Shown here: positions 16,263 to 23,656 of the stretch, in pieces
How the letters are laid out: each line of letters starts with the position of its first letter
Position numbering within the stretch: the stretch's first letter is position 1
Source: a virus
Direction: 5' to 3' (one strand)
Virus record (IMG/VR): IMGVR_UViG_3300015199_000007
Location: 1 to 39,294 of that record
Length of the DNA: 39,294 bases
Notes under the pieces: model-generated
Database searches by the model: none
Told to the model about the DNA's origin: nothing
The model's input: only the letters and a program-made list of their open reading frames with translations
Program-made: the position numbers and the translations under genes

Positions 16263-17474
16263 ATGCCCAATTTTGACCGGCAGCAGGTAGCCGACACACT
16301 GGCCGAGCATGGCTCCATCGCGGCGAGCGCGCAGGCGCTCGGCGTTGACCGGCGCCGGCTTAGTGAATACGTGAACGCGGACACGGATCTGAAAGCGTTG
16401 CATCGTGTGCGCACGGGCGAGCGCGTATCCGTGTCGATCGAGGGCGACGAGGGGCGCGTGGACATGCCCGCGAATTGTACGCGCCTAGGTGACATGGACA
16501 AGCTAGTTAGCTCACATGGGCTCGACCCAGCCGAGTGGTATGTCGTCGCATTGAAGATGTGGGAGACGTACCATGGCGAGTCTCGCACCACGGCGATGCT
16601 TCGCAGGATCGCGTCACTGGCGGTCATTAGTCCCGCGCAGCATGTACCGGAGCTGATCCGCCCGGTTGCGGTTGCGCGTGACGCAGGGCAGCCCGAGCTG
16701 ATCATCGTAGAAGGTGACCATCAGGCGCCATACTTCGACCCCGGACTGGACGCTTGCGCGACGGCGTTCTGGCATGACATGCAGCCTGTCGAGGCCGTGT
16801 TCCTTGGCGACACCGCGGACTTTCCGACGATCTCCCGGCATCCGGATCATCCTGCCGCGTCCGCGACACCGCAGGAATGTGTCGACGCGGCCTACGGCAT
16901 TCTACGGCGGCGCATGGAGGCGTCGCCCGTGACGCGCGCCCGGAAGCTGAAGGGTAACCATGACTGGCGCATCGAGGGAGAGATGCTTGCCCGCTCGGAG
17001 CGGATGCATGGGCTCCGACCGGCGGGCGAAACCGTGCCCGCGCTAAGCTTGCGCCGACTGTTGCAGCTCGATGCGCTCGGTATCGAACTGATCGAAGATG
17101 CGCGCGGATGGGAGCACGCCGAAGTCGTGCTCGTCGAAGGTGGTAACGGGCTTGTCGTGCGTCACGGCCTGGTTACGGGCGAGGGGACTGCACGCAAGAC
17201 TCTGGCGAAGCTCGGACGGTCGTGTATCGTCGGGCACGGGCATCAGAAGGAGTCGGCGTGGCGTTTGGTGTACCCAAAGAAGCGGCTGCAATGGGGCTTC
17301 GTTGCGGGCACCATGTCGAGGAATGACGAAATCTTCCCGCACTTCGCCACAAATCCGGGATGGCACCAGGGCTTTGTTACTGTGGAGCGCTGGCCTAATG
17401 GTACGTTCAATGTGGAGCACGCCGTCTATCAGGGCGGCGCGCTTTACTGGCGGGATAGGAGGTGGACGCCTTGA
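16263..17474 (+). CDS. Metallophosphoesterase with N-terminal HTH
   Basis: The 403-aa protein starts at ATG 16263. Residues 8-42 form a helix-turn-helix (AEHGSIAASAQALGVDRRRL). From residue 146 it is a calcineurin-like phosphoesterase with all metal-ligand motifs: GDHQ (151-154), GDTAD (182-186), GNHD (231-234), RHG (300-302) and GHGH (324-327). It would be a two-metal phosphatase, nuclease or nucleotidase; the substrate is unknown. It sits beside an HD nucleotidase, which suggests a joint role in nucleotide or nucleic-acid turnover. Confidence 0.82.
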   Translation: MPNFDRQQVADTLAEHGSIAASAQALGVDRRRLSEYVNADTDLKALHRVRTGERVSVSIEGDEGRVDMPANCTRLGDMDKLVSSHGLDPAEWYVVALKMWETYHGESRTTAMLRRIASLAVISPAQHVPELIRPVAVARDAGQPELIIVEGDHQAPYFDPGLDACATAFWHDMQPVEAVFLGDTADFPTISRHPDHPAASATPQECVDAAYGILRRRMEASPVTRARKLKGNHDWRIEGEMLARSERMHGLRPAGETVPALSLRRLLQLDALGIELIEDARGWEHAEVVLVEGGNGLVVRHGLVTGEGTARKTLAKLGRSCIVGHGHQKESAWRLVYPKKRLQWGFVAGTMSRNDEIFPHFATNPGWHQGFVTVERWPNGTFNVEHAVYQGGALYWRDRRWTP

Positions 17475-18358
17475 CACGCATCGAGACGGCATCGGGGCAG
17501 ATAGTCGACCTTGCGCATCCCGACCCGGCAACGATCCGGCTCGGGGACATCGCGCACGGACTATCGATGACATGCCGCTTCGCGGGGCACACGTCCCGAT
17601 TCTATTCGGTAGCCGAGCATGCGGTGCTCGTCGCCCGGCGCGTACAATCACTCGGACACAGCGAGCGCACCGTATTGGCGGCGCTACACCACGACGACGC
17701 CGAAGCGTTCCTAGGGGACATCCCCGCGCCGCTAAAGTGTCTCGTGCCCGACTTCGCGCCGCTAGAGGAGCAGATGCTGCGGGTGATTGGATGCGCGCTC
17801 GGGCTGCTGGAAGTGTCACGAGTTGATCATGATGTCGTGAAGAAAGCTGACGTGTGGGCGCTGCGCCACGAGGCCTACCAGCTCATGCGTTCACAGGGCG
17901 CGGAGACTGCGCCGGGGCCGATCCCTGACGATGCGCAACATAATGCGGATCTCGGGCTCCCGCCCGCTGCCGCTGCCGCTGCGTGGCTCGGGGCGCACCA
18001 GGCGCTAATGGCGGGCAGGCCGATCCTGACAGGGCACGAGCCCGTGCAGGCGCCCGAGCAGCCCGTGCATCCGTCGAGCATCCGGTTTCATGATGTGCTG
18101 ACCGAACTGGCGACGCTGCACGATCTGAAATCCCGCGATTACGGGCGCGATGACGACCCGTTCGCGAACGTGCGTGCGTCCGCGGACTGGGGAATGCCGG
18201 CATGGGTTGGCGCGATGGTTCGCGCCACGGACAAGGTGCGTCGACTACAATCGTACGCACGCACAGGGCGTTTGGCGAACGAGGGGGCGGCCGACGCCTT
18301 CCTCGATCTCGCCGTATACGCGGTGATCGGATTTGTCTTGCATGAGCAGGGTGACTAG
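17471..18358 (+). CDS. HD-domain nucleotidase fused to a DUF1599-like domain
   Basis: I favour the TTG at 17471, spaced 8 bases from AGGAGG (17457-17462); a GTG at 17462 overlaps that sequence. The 295-aa product has an N-terminal HD domain like YfbR-type 5'-deoxynucleotidases: H50, H74-D75 and the following EAFLGDIPAPLK. Residues about 197-293 (LHDLKSRDYGRDDDPFANVRAS, LVRATDKVRRLQS-type helices, FLDLAVYAVIGFVL) resemble DUF1599-type all-alpha proteins linked to phage nucleotide metabolism. A fusion of the two suggests coordinated handling of nucleotide pools. HD assignment is strong; the C-terminal name is from memory of the family pattern. Confidence 0.75.
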   Translation: MTRIETASGQIVDLAHPDPATIRLGDIAHGLSMTCRFAGHTSRFYSVAEHAVLVARRVQSLGHSERTVLAALHHDDAEAFLGDIPAPLKCLVPDFAPLEEQMLRVIGCALGLLEVSRVDHDVVKKADVWALRHEAYQLMRSQGAETAPGPIPDDAQHNADLGLPPAAAAAAWLGAHQALMAGRPILTGHEPVQAPEQPVHPSSIRFHDVLTELATLHDLKSRDYGRDDDPFANVRASADWGMPAWVGAMVRATDKVRRLQSYARTGRLANEGAADAFLDLAVYAVIGFVLHEQGD

Positions 18359-18503
18359 AACATTTGTCCGATCAGCCTAATGTTCGATGGCGAATCGGCC
18401 GACTGTTGCATCATTGCCGCGAAACCCGATGTTGGCGCGTTGGGTCGAGTTGGAGGACTCGGGCCGCCGCCGCGGACATCATCAGAGAGAAGGGATACGG
18501 CAC

Positions 18504-18719
18504 ATGAACTTGCCCGTTTCGCCTGACGCGCCGGCCGACTTCGGTCCGGCGTATTTGCTGCCGCGTGAGCGCCGGGCATACCTTGCCCGCGCATTGTTCA
18601 TCGAATGGACGGAGTGCGCTGGCATGGGCCCGGCTGGGACGATCGGTCCTGCTGAGCTGGCTATGCGCACGTTCCTGGCGGCGCGCAGCCGCAAGGATGC
18701 GCTACTACCCGTTCTCTAG
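18504..18719 (+). CDS. Hypothetical protein (71 aa)
   Basis: ATG 18504 follows AGAGAAGGGA. An in-frame ATG at 18387 would add 39 basic residues but has no ribosome binding site. The product, with RERRAYLARALFIEWTECA and AELAMRTFLAARSRK, looks helical and resembles no known family. It is the last gene of the long plus-strand operon and its final 15 bases overlap the end of the minus-strand repressor gene. The 145-bp gap before it contains an inverted repeat (GAACATT 18358-18364, AATGTTC 18379-18385). Confidence 0.5.
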   Translation: MNLPVSPDAPADFGPAYLLPRERRAYLARALFIEWTECAGMGPAGTIGPAELAMRTFLAARSRKDALLPVL

Positions 18720-18956
18720 GTAGAGCTGGAACGTCTCCGCCCAGAGTTCGCGGGCGGGGACGTGAAGCGTTGTCGCATACCCGTCGACGACACCATCTAT
18801 GTTCGTCGTGCCGTGCCCGTTCTCCCAGCGTGAAAGCTGGGTAAACCCAACGATCGAGTGCGAGGCGACATCGCGCAGGCTATAGCCTTGCTCGCGCCGC
18901 CTCGTTGCGAGGACGTGCCGAAGCGTGGGGATAACATGGGATGGTGCGGCCATCAT
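18705..18956 (-). CDS. XRE-family repressor, probable immunity repressor (83 aa)
   Basis: The product has a single helix-turn-helix over residues 10-60: RREQGYSLRDVASHSIVGFTQLSRWENG, with Q and R at the usual base-contacting positions, followed by DGVVDGYATTLHVPARELW. It lacks a C-terminal peptidase or extended oligomerisation domain. Two ATGs are adjacent; the second (18953) has better spacing from AGGAG. It is the only HTH regulator transcribed against the early genes, and its upstream region carries two palindromic operators, which makes it the best candidate for the lysogeny repressor. Confidence 0.78.
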   Translation of the reverse strand: MMAAPSHVIPTLRHVLATRRREQGYSLRDVASHSIVGFTQLSRWENGHGTTNIDGVVDGYATTLHVPARELWAETFQLYLENG

Positions 18957-19047
18957 TCTCTCCTGTCAGACGCGCAGCGTGGACTCCGTATCCGGTGGTT
19001 GCACGCCGAGTCCACTCCTGTCTCGCCGCCTGCCGGGGTTGACCGGG
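18957..19047 (-). promoter_or_regulatory. Leader of the repressor gene with an inverted repeat
   Basis: This 91-bp leader on the minus strand includes a perfect 8-bp inverted repeat (GTGGACTC 18979-18986, GAGTCCAC 19008-19015, 21-base loop) that could fold in the repressor mRNA. The ribosome binding site AGGAG is just upstream of the repressor ATGs. No ORF is seen. Confidence 0.4.
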
Positions 19048-19076
19048 ATCGTAGCTAAACGGATAGGCAATTGCAA
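19048..19076 (-). promoter_or_regulatory. Repressor promoter
   Basis: Read on the minus strand, TTGCAA (19071-19076) and TACGAT (19048-19053) are separated by exactly 17 bp. The -35 box is the left half of operator O1, so the bound repressor would cover it and could limit its own synthesis. Confidence 0.6.
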
Positions 19077-19085
19077 GAGATGCAA
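19071..19085. promoter_or_regulatory. Operator O1
   Basis: TTGCAAGAGATGCAA fits TTGC-N7-GCAA and has 5-bp symmetric arms. It overlaps the -35 box of the minus-strand repressor promoter and the -35 region of the plus-strand early promoter. Confidence 0.65.
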
Positions 19086-19108
19086 CTGCTGTCGATGCGT
19101 GCTATGTT
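19080..19108 (+). promoter_or_regulatory. Early promoter
   Basis: TATGTT (19103-19108), preceded by TGC as in extended -10 promoters, has a weak -35 (ATGCAA 19080-19085) at 17 bp. Operators O1 and O2 overlap its two boxes, the layout expected of a repressed lytic promoter. It would drive the early genes from 19149. Confidence 0.5.
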
Positions 19109-19121
19109 GCATCTCCCGCAA
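19107..19121. promoter_or_regulatory. Operator O2
   Basis: TTGCATCTCCCGCAA fits TTGC-N7-GCAA. It overlaps the last two bases of the early -10 box and extends past the expected transcription start, a position that blocks initiation. Centre-to-centre distance to O1 is 36 bp. Confidence 0.65.
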
Positions 19122-19148
19122 CATTCGAGCCCGAAAGGAACCTCCACC

Positions 19149-19328
19149 ATGCCTCACCCGATGCGCTATTCGTCTCGCCCGCGCCCTCTGGCGTCGGGCG
19201 CCCCCGTCCTGCAGTTCGCGTCGGCCGCGGATCGTCGCGCCTCCGATCAGCGCGAGGTTGCGCGCGAGCAGCGGCGCCGTTCGATCGAGCGCGCGATCTG
19301 GGATGGCGTTCGCCGTGATGACCGATGA
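19149..19328 (+). CDS. First early gene, small basic protein (59 aa)
   Basis: ATG 19149 follows GAAAGGA. The product is arginine-rich with a helical C-terminal half (SDQREVAREQRRRSIERAIW). No HTH is recognisable, so it is not an obvious Cro. It lies first behind the early promoter and its stop overlaps the next ATG (19325). Confidence 0.55.
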   Translation: MPHPMRYSSRPRPLASGAPVLQFASAADRRASDQREVAREQRRRSIERAIWDGVRRDDR

Positions 19329-19525
19329 ACGTCGCTCAGCAGCGGAGGACGGCGTTTTTGTTGTCGGCGTTCCGGTTGGCGCGGGCGGGTGGCGCGCTCA
19401 CGTCGGGCGAGCTTATGTCGGCGGTCCGCAACGAGGTTCGGGCGGGCGACCGGGTGCGGGCACGCGCATTGAAGCGGGCGCGCGGAGCCACGAAGGCGGC
19501 GCGACGTGCGGGAAGGGGTTCGTGA
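19325..19525 (+). CDS. Hypothetical basic helical protein (66 aa)
   Basis: It starts in the ATGA overlap at 19325. The product contains TAFLLSAFRLARAGGALTSGELMSAVRNE, which may be a helix-turn-helix-like arrangement, and ends in a very basic tail (RALKRARGATKAARRAGRG). No family is recognised. Nucleic-acid binding is a guess from composition. Confidence 0.5.
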   Translation: MNVAQQRRTAFLLSAFRLARAGGALTSGELMSAVRNEVRAGDRVRARALKRARGATKAARRAGRGS

Positions 19526-19812
19526 TGGCGCGCGATCTTCGCCCGATTCTGCCGACTGTCGCTGCGGCACACATCGCTCTATATGAGGCGGCGAAGTTGC
19601 GTGGCGAGCGCGTCGTGTTCGCATCGCCGCCAGCTTCGGTTCCTGTTGCGGGGCGGGATAGATATGACCGGCTCCCTGCGGATGAGGCGTGCGCTGCGCG
19701 CCGGCACAATAAGGAGCGGTTGGCGTTGCTTGACGCGGATCGTGACGCGCGGTTGGCGCGGTTGGGGCGGTTGGGGCGCATTGCTGAGGGCACCACAGCG
19801 CCTGGTGAATGA
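19525..19812 (+). CDS. Hypothetical protein (95 aa)
   Basis: ATG 19525 overlaps the previous stop as TGATG. The product has a helical N-terminus (ILPTVAAAHIALYEAAKLRGER) and a C-terminal basic helix with leucine repeats (KERLALLDADRDARLARLGRLG). No family recognised. A terminator-like hairpin follows at 19828-19879. Confidence 0.5.
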   Translation: MARDLRPILPTVAAAHIALYEAAKLRGERVVFASPPASVPVAGRDRYDRLPADEACAARRHNKERLALLDADRDARLARLGRLGRIAEGTTAPGE

Positions 19813-19827
19813 AGTCCTAATCCCCTC

Positions 19828-19879
19828 GCCGGGTAGTCGCGCGATGCGGGCCGATCGAATCGGCCACCCGGCACTTTTT
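19828..19879 (+). terminator. Terminator or attenuator inside the early operon
   Basis: An outer stem GCCGGGT (19828-19834) with ACCCGGC (19866-19872) encloses an inner stem GGCCGAT (19849-19855) with ATCGGCC (19859-19865). TTTTT follows at 19875-19879. It separates three small genes from the recombination genes and, with no promoter seen behind it, implies read-through or antitermination. Confidence 0.6.
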
Positions 19880-19911
19880 CCAAACCATTTCCCAAACACG
19901 CAGGAGGATAG

Positions 19912-20613
19912 ATGGCTCGGCAAGAAGACGACGACTACATCGACGTAGCGCAACGTGTGCAGGATTTCAAGGACGAACATCCGAACGGGTCGCTGCAAAC
20001 GATCGGCTGGGAGATTGTCGAGGCGCACGGGTATCACCGCAAGAATAGCGAGGACATGACGCAAACATATGTCGTGTACCGTGCGGCCGCGTACCGACAC
20101 GCGGATGACCCGCGGCCCGGTATGGGGATCGCGTGGGAGCCGTGGCCGGGGCAGACGCCGTACACGGCGCATTCTGAGCTGATGAACGCGGAAACTGCCG
20201 CGTGGGGGCGCGCAATCGTGGCTCTAGGGCTCACGGCAAATAAGAAGCTGGCATCCCGCGTCGAGGTTCGCAACCGGGTAGCCGAGCAAGCCGACGCAGT
20301 TGCGTCACCCGCAACGGATAACCCTTCGAGGCCGGCCGCGCCGCGCGTACCAAAGCTCATGCCGGCCGAGCGTAAGGAACTCCAAGACCTGTACATCGCG
20401 TCCGGGTGGGACGTTAGCACGCTCTGTATGCAGCTCGTGCTGTGCGGCGCCATCCCCGATAAGGCCGCGTCGGCGCTGGGCGACCATCCGGCGGACGCCG
20501 ACTATGCAACCCTCGTCGGGCCGGCAACGAAGGCGCTCACACCGAACCAGTTCGCCGCCGTGAAAGCAGCGCTCGCGGACGCCGCGGCCGAGCGCACGAA
20601 GGCGGCAGCATGA
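19912..20613 (+). CDS. ERF-like single-strand annealing protein
   Basis: The 233-aa protein starts at ATG 19912 behind AGGAGG. Its N-terminal domain ends in SELMNAETAAWGRAIVALGL (about residues 84-103), the hallmark NAETxAxGRAL segment of ERF/Rad52-like annealing proteins in phages. The C-terminal half is a linker plus a helical domain (LQDLYIASGWDVSTLCMQLV). It pairs complementary single strands and normally partners with a nuclease, here probably the one at 20858. Confidence 0.75.
   Translation: MARQEDDDYIDVAQRVQDFKDEHPNGSLQTIGWEIVEAHGYHRKNSEDMTQTYVVYRAAAYRHADDPRPGMGIAWEPWPGQTPYTAHSELMNAETAAWGRAIVALGLTANKKLASRVEVRNRVAEQADAVASPATDNPSRPAAPRVPKLMPAERKELQDLYIASGWDVSTLCMQLVLCGAIPDKAASALGDHPADADYATLVGPATKALTPNQFAAVKAALADAAAERTKAAA
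20300..20314. promoter_or_regulatory. Operator-like site inside the annealing-protein gene
   Basis: TTGCGTCACCCGCAA fits TTGC-N7-GCAA. It lies within coding sequence with no obvious promoter, so if bound it would act as a road-block rather than by blocking initiation. A chance occurrence cannot be excluded. Confidence 0.4.
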
Positions 20614-20858
20614 AGCCCGCGGGAGTCAAGTCGAAGCGGGATGCGGAAGTCCCGGACGTGAGCGTGAAGTGCGCCGGGTTCGGGCATGTGGCGCAGGCGC
20701 ACGATCGGGTTCACGGGTCGAAGGCCGGACTGGAGGCGACGCGGCATTTGCTGCCGCGGGCGCGACGCCTTGCGCTTGGCATGAAAGGCGTGAACGCGCC
20801 GCTGCCACTACCCGCGCGTAAGCCTGATCGCGCGTTGCGTTCGGCAAAGGGTTCCTGA
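20610..20858 (+). CDS. Hypothetical protein (82 aa)
   Basis: The gene overlaps its neighbours by ATGA at both ends (20610 and 20858). The product is basic with no recognised domain (KCAGFGHVAQAHDRVHGSKAG). Located between the annealing protein and its presumed nuclease partner, it may belong to the same recombination set. Confidence 0.5.
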   Translation: MKPAGVKSKRDAEVPDVSVKCAGFGHVAQAHDRVHGSKAGLEATRHLLPRARRLALGMKGVNAPLPLPARKPDRALRSAKGS

Positions 20859-21748
20859 TGGCCGGCAAGACAGGCATCGTTACGGATGGCGGCTGGAGTT
20901 TCCACGAGCCACCCGAGGCACGCTACCGACACTACCGGCACAACGGGTCGACGACGGTTGACGGACATGACGGCCCACTCGAAATCCTGTCGGTAACGCA
21001 GGCGCTCGGCATCATCGATAAGAGCGGACCGTTGCAACATTACGCCGCGAAGATGACGCTGGAGGGTGTGTGCGCCACGCTGCGGGGCTTCGGTTGCGAG
21101 AAGGATGCGAACGGCGATCTCCCGACCGCGCTCGATGTGGAGGACATCTGCCTGGTCGCGGGCGACCCGCGATATTTGGGTGACACGTTGAAGCGCAATG
21201 GTCGCGCATTCTATCAGCGGACCGCTGATGCAGCGTCGCGCGGCACGGCGATCCACACTGTGCTCGAAGACTGGGCGGAGCGTGGCAAACTGCCTGTCGC
21301 GGACAGTCACCCGATGGCACATCGCGGGTATGTGCGCGGGCTCGCCGCATTCCTGATCACGGAACGTCCGAAGTTCCTGGAGAACGAGATGATCGTCGGG
21401 TCTGTGACGCATGGCGTTGCGGGCGCGCGGGACACTGTGCTTGTGCTGAACGATGCGACGCGCGGGCGCTGCCTAGTGGATCTGAAGACATCTAAGGGTG
21501 TCTATCCGTCCTCGCACTTCCGGCAGCTCACGGCGTATGACCGCCTAGGTGTCGAGTCGGGCCAGCAGCCGACCGATGCGCAGGGCATTCTGCGGGTTGG
21601 CGAGGACGGATCGTACGAGTTGCGATGGCTTCAGGATTTCGGGTTCTCGACGGATTTCTGGTGGCGCGCGTTCCTTGAGGCTTTGTCGACACAGCGATCG
21701 GAGCGGGCGATCACAAAGCAGTCCCCGAAGGTGGGGTACCGGCGATGA
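20858..21748 (+). CDS. RecB/Cas4-like PD-(D/E)XK exonuclease
   Basis: The 296-aa product has the motifs of this nuclease group: SRGTAIHTVLEDW (about residue 127), VAGARDTVLV with the metal-binding Asp (about 190), LVDLKTSKG with the D-x-K pair (about 206-214), and QLTAYDRLG, the Q-motif helix. It would resect DNA ends so the ERF-like protein can anneal strands. The start overlaps the previous stop. Confidence 0.85.
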   Translation: MAGKTGIVTDGGWSFHEPPEARYRHYRHNGSTTVDGHDGPLEILSVTQALGIIDKSGPLQHYAAKMTLEGVCATLRGFGCEKDANGDLPTALDVEDICLVAGDPRYLGDTLKRNGRAFYQRTADAASRGTAIHTVLEDWAERGKLPVADSHPMAHRGYVRGLAAFLITERPKFLENEMIVGSVTHGVAGARDTVLVLNDATRGRCLVDLKTSKGVYPSSHFRQLTAYDRLGVESGQQPTDAQGILRVGEDGSYELRWLQDFGFSTDFWWRAFLEALSTQRSERAITKQSPKVGYRR

Positions 21749-21981
21749 TGCAGAAGATGCGTCCGCGCGAGCACATCCTGGCACGCAATCTCGTGGCCGG
21801 TGACTGGACATTCTATGACGGCTTCCGCTGCGCAACGGGTGTCATGCCCATCCTCACGGTTTCGGGGCGCGGCAAGAATCGCACGGAAACCCTTACGTCC
21901 GTGCGAATCATGCGCGGTGATGGGACGACAGATGATGTCATGGCCGATCAGCTAATCCTCGTGAGACGGGCCGCATCGTGA
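21745..21981 (+). CDS. Hypothetical protein (78 aa)
   Basis: Two ATGs (21745, 21748) overlap the nuclease stop. The product looks beta-rich (LVAGDWTFYDGFRCATGVMPI, LTVSG, LTSVRIMRGDG) like a small SH3-type or beta-barrel domain. No family recognised. Confidence 0.5.
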   Translation: MMQKMRPREHILARNLVAGDWTFYDGFRCATGVMPILTVSGRGKNRTETLTSVRIMRGDGTTDDVMADQLILVRRAAS

Positions 21982-22487
21982 CCGGGGAAACGCGCGGACC
22001 AGAGCGGCACACGCGCAGACGGCCTATTGGGGAATTGAGCATTCCACATCCGCCGAGCCGCATGGCAGGCTATTGTCGGAGCGGGGACGTGTGCGCAAGG
22101 AAGGTCAAGGATGGCACTCGGTTTTGTGCGCATCATGGGGCCGAGCTGGCGCGCGTGCGCCAGCTACTAGGCTACGACGATGCCGCGGCGGGGTTTCATC
22201 GGACCATGGCGCAGGCGCCACGCAAGAAGGCTCCACCAGCCACGCATCGCGGCCCGCACGGGCGTATGACGCTCCCGTTTCGTGGGATGGTGGACTCTGC
22301 GCAGTTCGTCGCATACCTTGAACGCAAAAGCACTTTCGCGCCGCTGCCGCCAACGATCCTGAAAGCGCTCTGGCGGGCGCGCGTAAACAGTCGCGTCATG
22401 CCCGCAACGATCGAGAGGGTTCTCGTGGAGTTCGGGGAAGACTACCTGCTTACCGAGATGGTGGGCGCAACGGCGATGGGATGGTGA
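21978..22487 (+). CDS. Hypothetical protein with a zinc-knuckle-like segment (169 aa)
   Basis: The GTG start at 21978 overlaps the previous stop. Residues about 33-55 (YCRSGDVCARKVKDGTRFCAHH) carry a C-x4-C ... C-x2-H set that could bind zinc. The C-terminal half is helical (PTILKALWRARVNSRVMPATIERVL). Function unknown. Confidence 0.5.
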   Translation: MTGETRGPERHTRRRPIGELSIPHPPSRMAGYCRSGDVCARKVKDGTRFCAHHGAELARVRQLLGYDDAAAGFHRTMAQAPRKKAPPATHRGPHGRMTLPFRGMVDSAQFVAYLERKSTFAPLPPTILKALWRARVNSRVMPATIERVLVEFGEDYLLTEMVGATAMGW

Positions 22488-22491
22488 GCAC

Positions 22492-22722
22492 ATGGCAAGG
22501 GTTGGAATGAACGCGGAAAAGAAGCTCTATTCGCGGCGCGAAGCCGCGGACGCGCTCGGCATGAGTATGGATTCGTTTGAGCGGTACGTTCAGCCGTTCG
22601 TGCCCGTGGTGATGGTGGGGCGTCTCGTGCGCGTGGCTCCTGCTGTTCTCGATGCGTGGATTTCGGAGAACTCCTGCACGGTTCGCCCGGCCCGGTCAAC
22701 GACGTTCGCGCGGGGTTTCTGA
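22492..22722 (+). CDS. Excisionase-like HTH protein (76 aa)
   Basis: ATG 22492; a second in-frame ATG at 22507 is possible. Residues 12-55 fit a MerR/Xis-type winged helix: KLYSRREAADALGMSMDSFERYV, then VVMVGRLVRVAPAVLDAWI. Such proteins direct excision or act as Cro-like regulators. It lies 3 kb from the integrase and reads directly into the fibre genes (overlap at 22722), so excisionase is the first option but not certain. Confidence 0.6.
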   Translation: MARVGMNAEKKLYSRREAADALGMSMDSFERYVQPFVPVVMVGRLVRVAPAVLDAWISENSCTVRPARSTTFARGF

Positions 22723-23132
22723 TGGCAGCCGAGTGGCCGCAGGCGGGCGCGCCGGGCCCGACAGGCCCGGCGGGTACAGGATCGATCGCGTCGGGCGTTG
22801 CGGGTGTCGCGCTATCAGGACACCGGGCGGTCATGCCACGCCCGGACGGTACTGTGACGTATGCGAGCAACGGCACGCCGGGAGACGCCCGCGGGCCGAT
22901 CTGGGTGTCGACCGCGGCGGTTGCGCTTGGCGCGACGGGGACGTTTACGACAGGTGGTATCGTCGTAGAGCCGTCATGGGCTTGGACGCCGGGGCTGCCC
23001 GTGTTCTTAGGCGCCGCGGGCGTGCTGACGCAGGCGGTTCCTGTTGCGCCCGCGTTCCTGATGGAACTGGCGGTAGCCGTGGACGCTACGTCCGTGTTCC
23101 TTGATCCTAAACCACCGATCACACTAATCTAA
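22722..23132 (+). CDS. Tail fibre-like protein with collagen-type segment (136 aa)
   Basis: ATG 22722 overlaps the HTH gene's stop. Residues 8-20 contain Gly-x-y triplets (GAPGPTGPAGTG), a short collagen-like stretch common in phage fibres. The rest is small-residue rich and beta (TATGTFTTGGIVVEPS-type strands). It begins a three-gene fibre block set apart from the main tail genes. Confidence 0.6.
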   Translation: MAAEWPQAGAPGPTGPAGTGSIASGVAGVALSGHRAVMPRPDGTVTYASNGTPGDARGPIWVSTAAVALGATGTFTTGGIVVEPSWAWTPGLPVFLGAAGVLTQAVPVAPAFLMELAVAVDATSVFLDPKPPITLI

Positions 23133-23145
23133 AGGAGAACGAACA

Positions 23146-23652
23146 ATGGCCAAGTACATTGCGAACGTGACAGGTACGCTGACTGAGGTTGCGGCGATTG
23201 CAACGTCGGCCGGCGCGGGCGATGCGGCGAAGATCCCCGCGACCGATGGGACGGGTCGGCTCGACTCGTCATTTATGCCTGTTGGGTTGGGCGCGGATAC
23301 TGCGGTGATCGTGGCGTCTGAGGCGCTGGCGGCCGGTGACCTGGTGAACGTGTGGAGTTCGGCGGGCGCGTTCAAGGTGCGCAAGGCGGATGCGAGCACG
23401 TCAGGTAAGGAGGCGCATGGGTATGTTTTGGCGGCCGTCGCATCAACCGCTAACGCAACAGTGTTTTTCACGGATTCGGACACGCAGGTTACGGGGTTGA
23501 CGCCGGGCGTGCAGTTCTTGTCGGCAGTCACGCCGGGGCTCGCGTCGGCTACAGCTCCGACCGCTACGGGGCAGACTGTGCAGCGCGTCGGGGTTGCGAC
23601 TTCGGCTACGGTGCTGAACTTCCGGTCGGGCCCGCCGATCGTTCTGGCGTAG
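23146..23652 (+). CDS. Virion or fibre-like beta-rich protein (168 aa)
   Basis: ATG 23146 follows AAAGGAG. The product alternates small and hydrophobic residues (DTAVIVASEALAAGDLVNVW, HGYVLAAVASTANATVFF, GQTVQRVGVATSATVLNF), a pattern seen in phage fibre or decoration domains that build trimeric beta structures. No enzyme motif. One TTGC-N7-GCAA motif lies inside (23189-23203). Confidence 0.55.
   Translation: MAKYIANVTGTLTEVAAIATSAGAGDAAKIPATDGTGRLDSSFMPVGLGADTAVIVASEALAAGDLVNVWSSAGAFKVRKADASTSGKEAHGYVLAAVASTANATVFFTDSDTQVTGLTPGVQFLSAVTPGLASATAPTATGQTVQRVGVATSATVLNFRSGPPIVLA
23189..23203. promoter_or_regulatory. Operator-like site inside a fibre gene
   Basis: TTGCGGCGATTGCAA fits TTGC-N7-GCAA but lies in coding sequence of the fibre block. 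With roughly 39 kb searched, one match could occur by chance, so this copy is among the least certain. Confidence 0.25.
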
Positions 23653-23656
23653 ACGG

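Noticed and set aside
18358-18385. Possible LexA/SOS box (GAACATT and AATGTTC)
   Set aside because: Actinobacterial LexA boxes have adjacent half-sites (CGAACATATGTTCG type); here the halves are 14 bases apart, so it is treated as a simple hairpin.
18387-18503. Upstream start (ATG 18387) for the 71-aa gene
   Set aside because: No ribosome binding site there; ATG 18504 has one, and the added 39 residues are low-complexity and basic.
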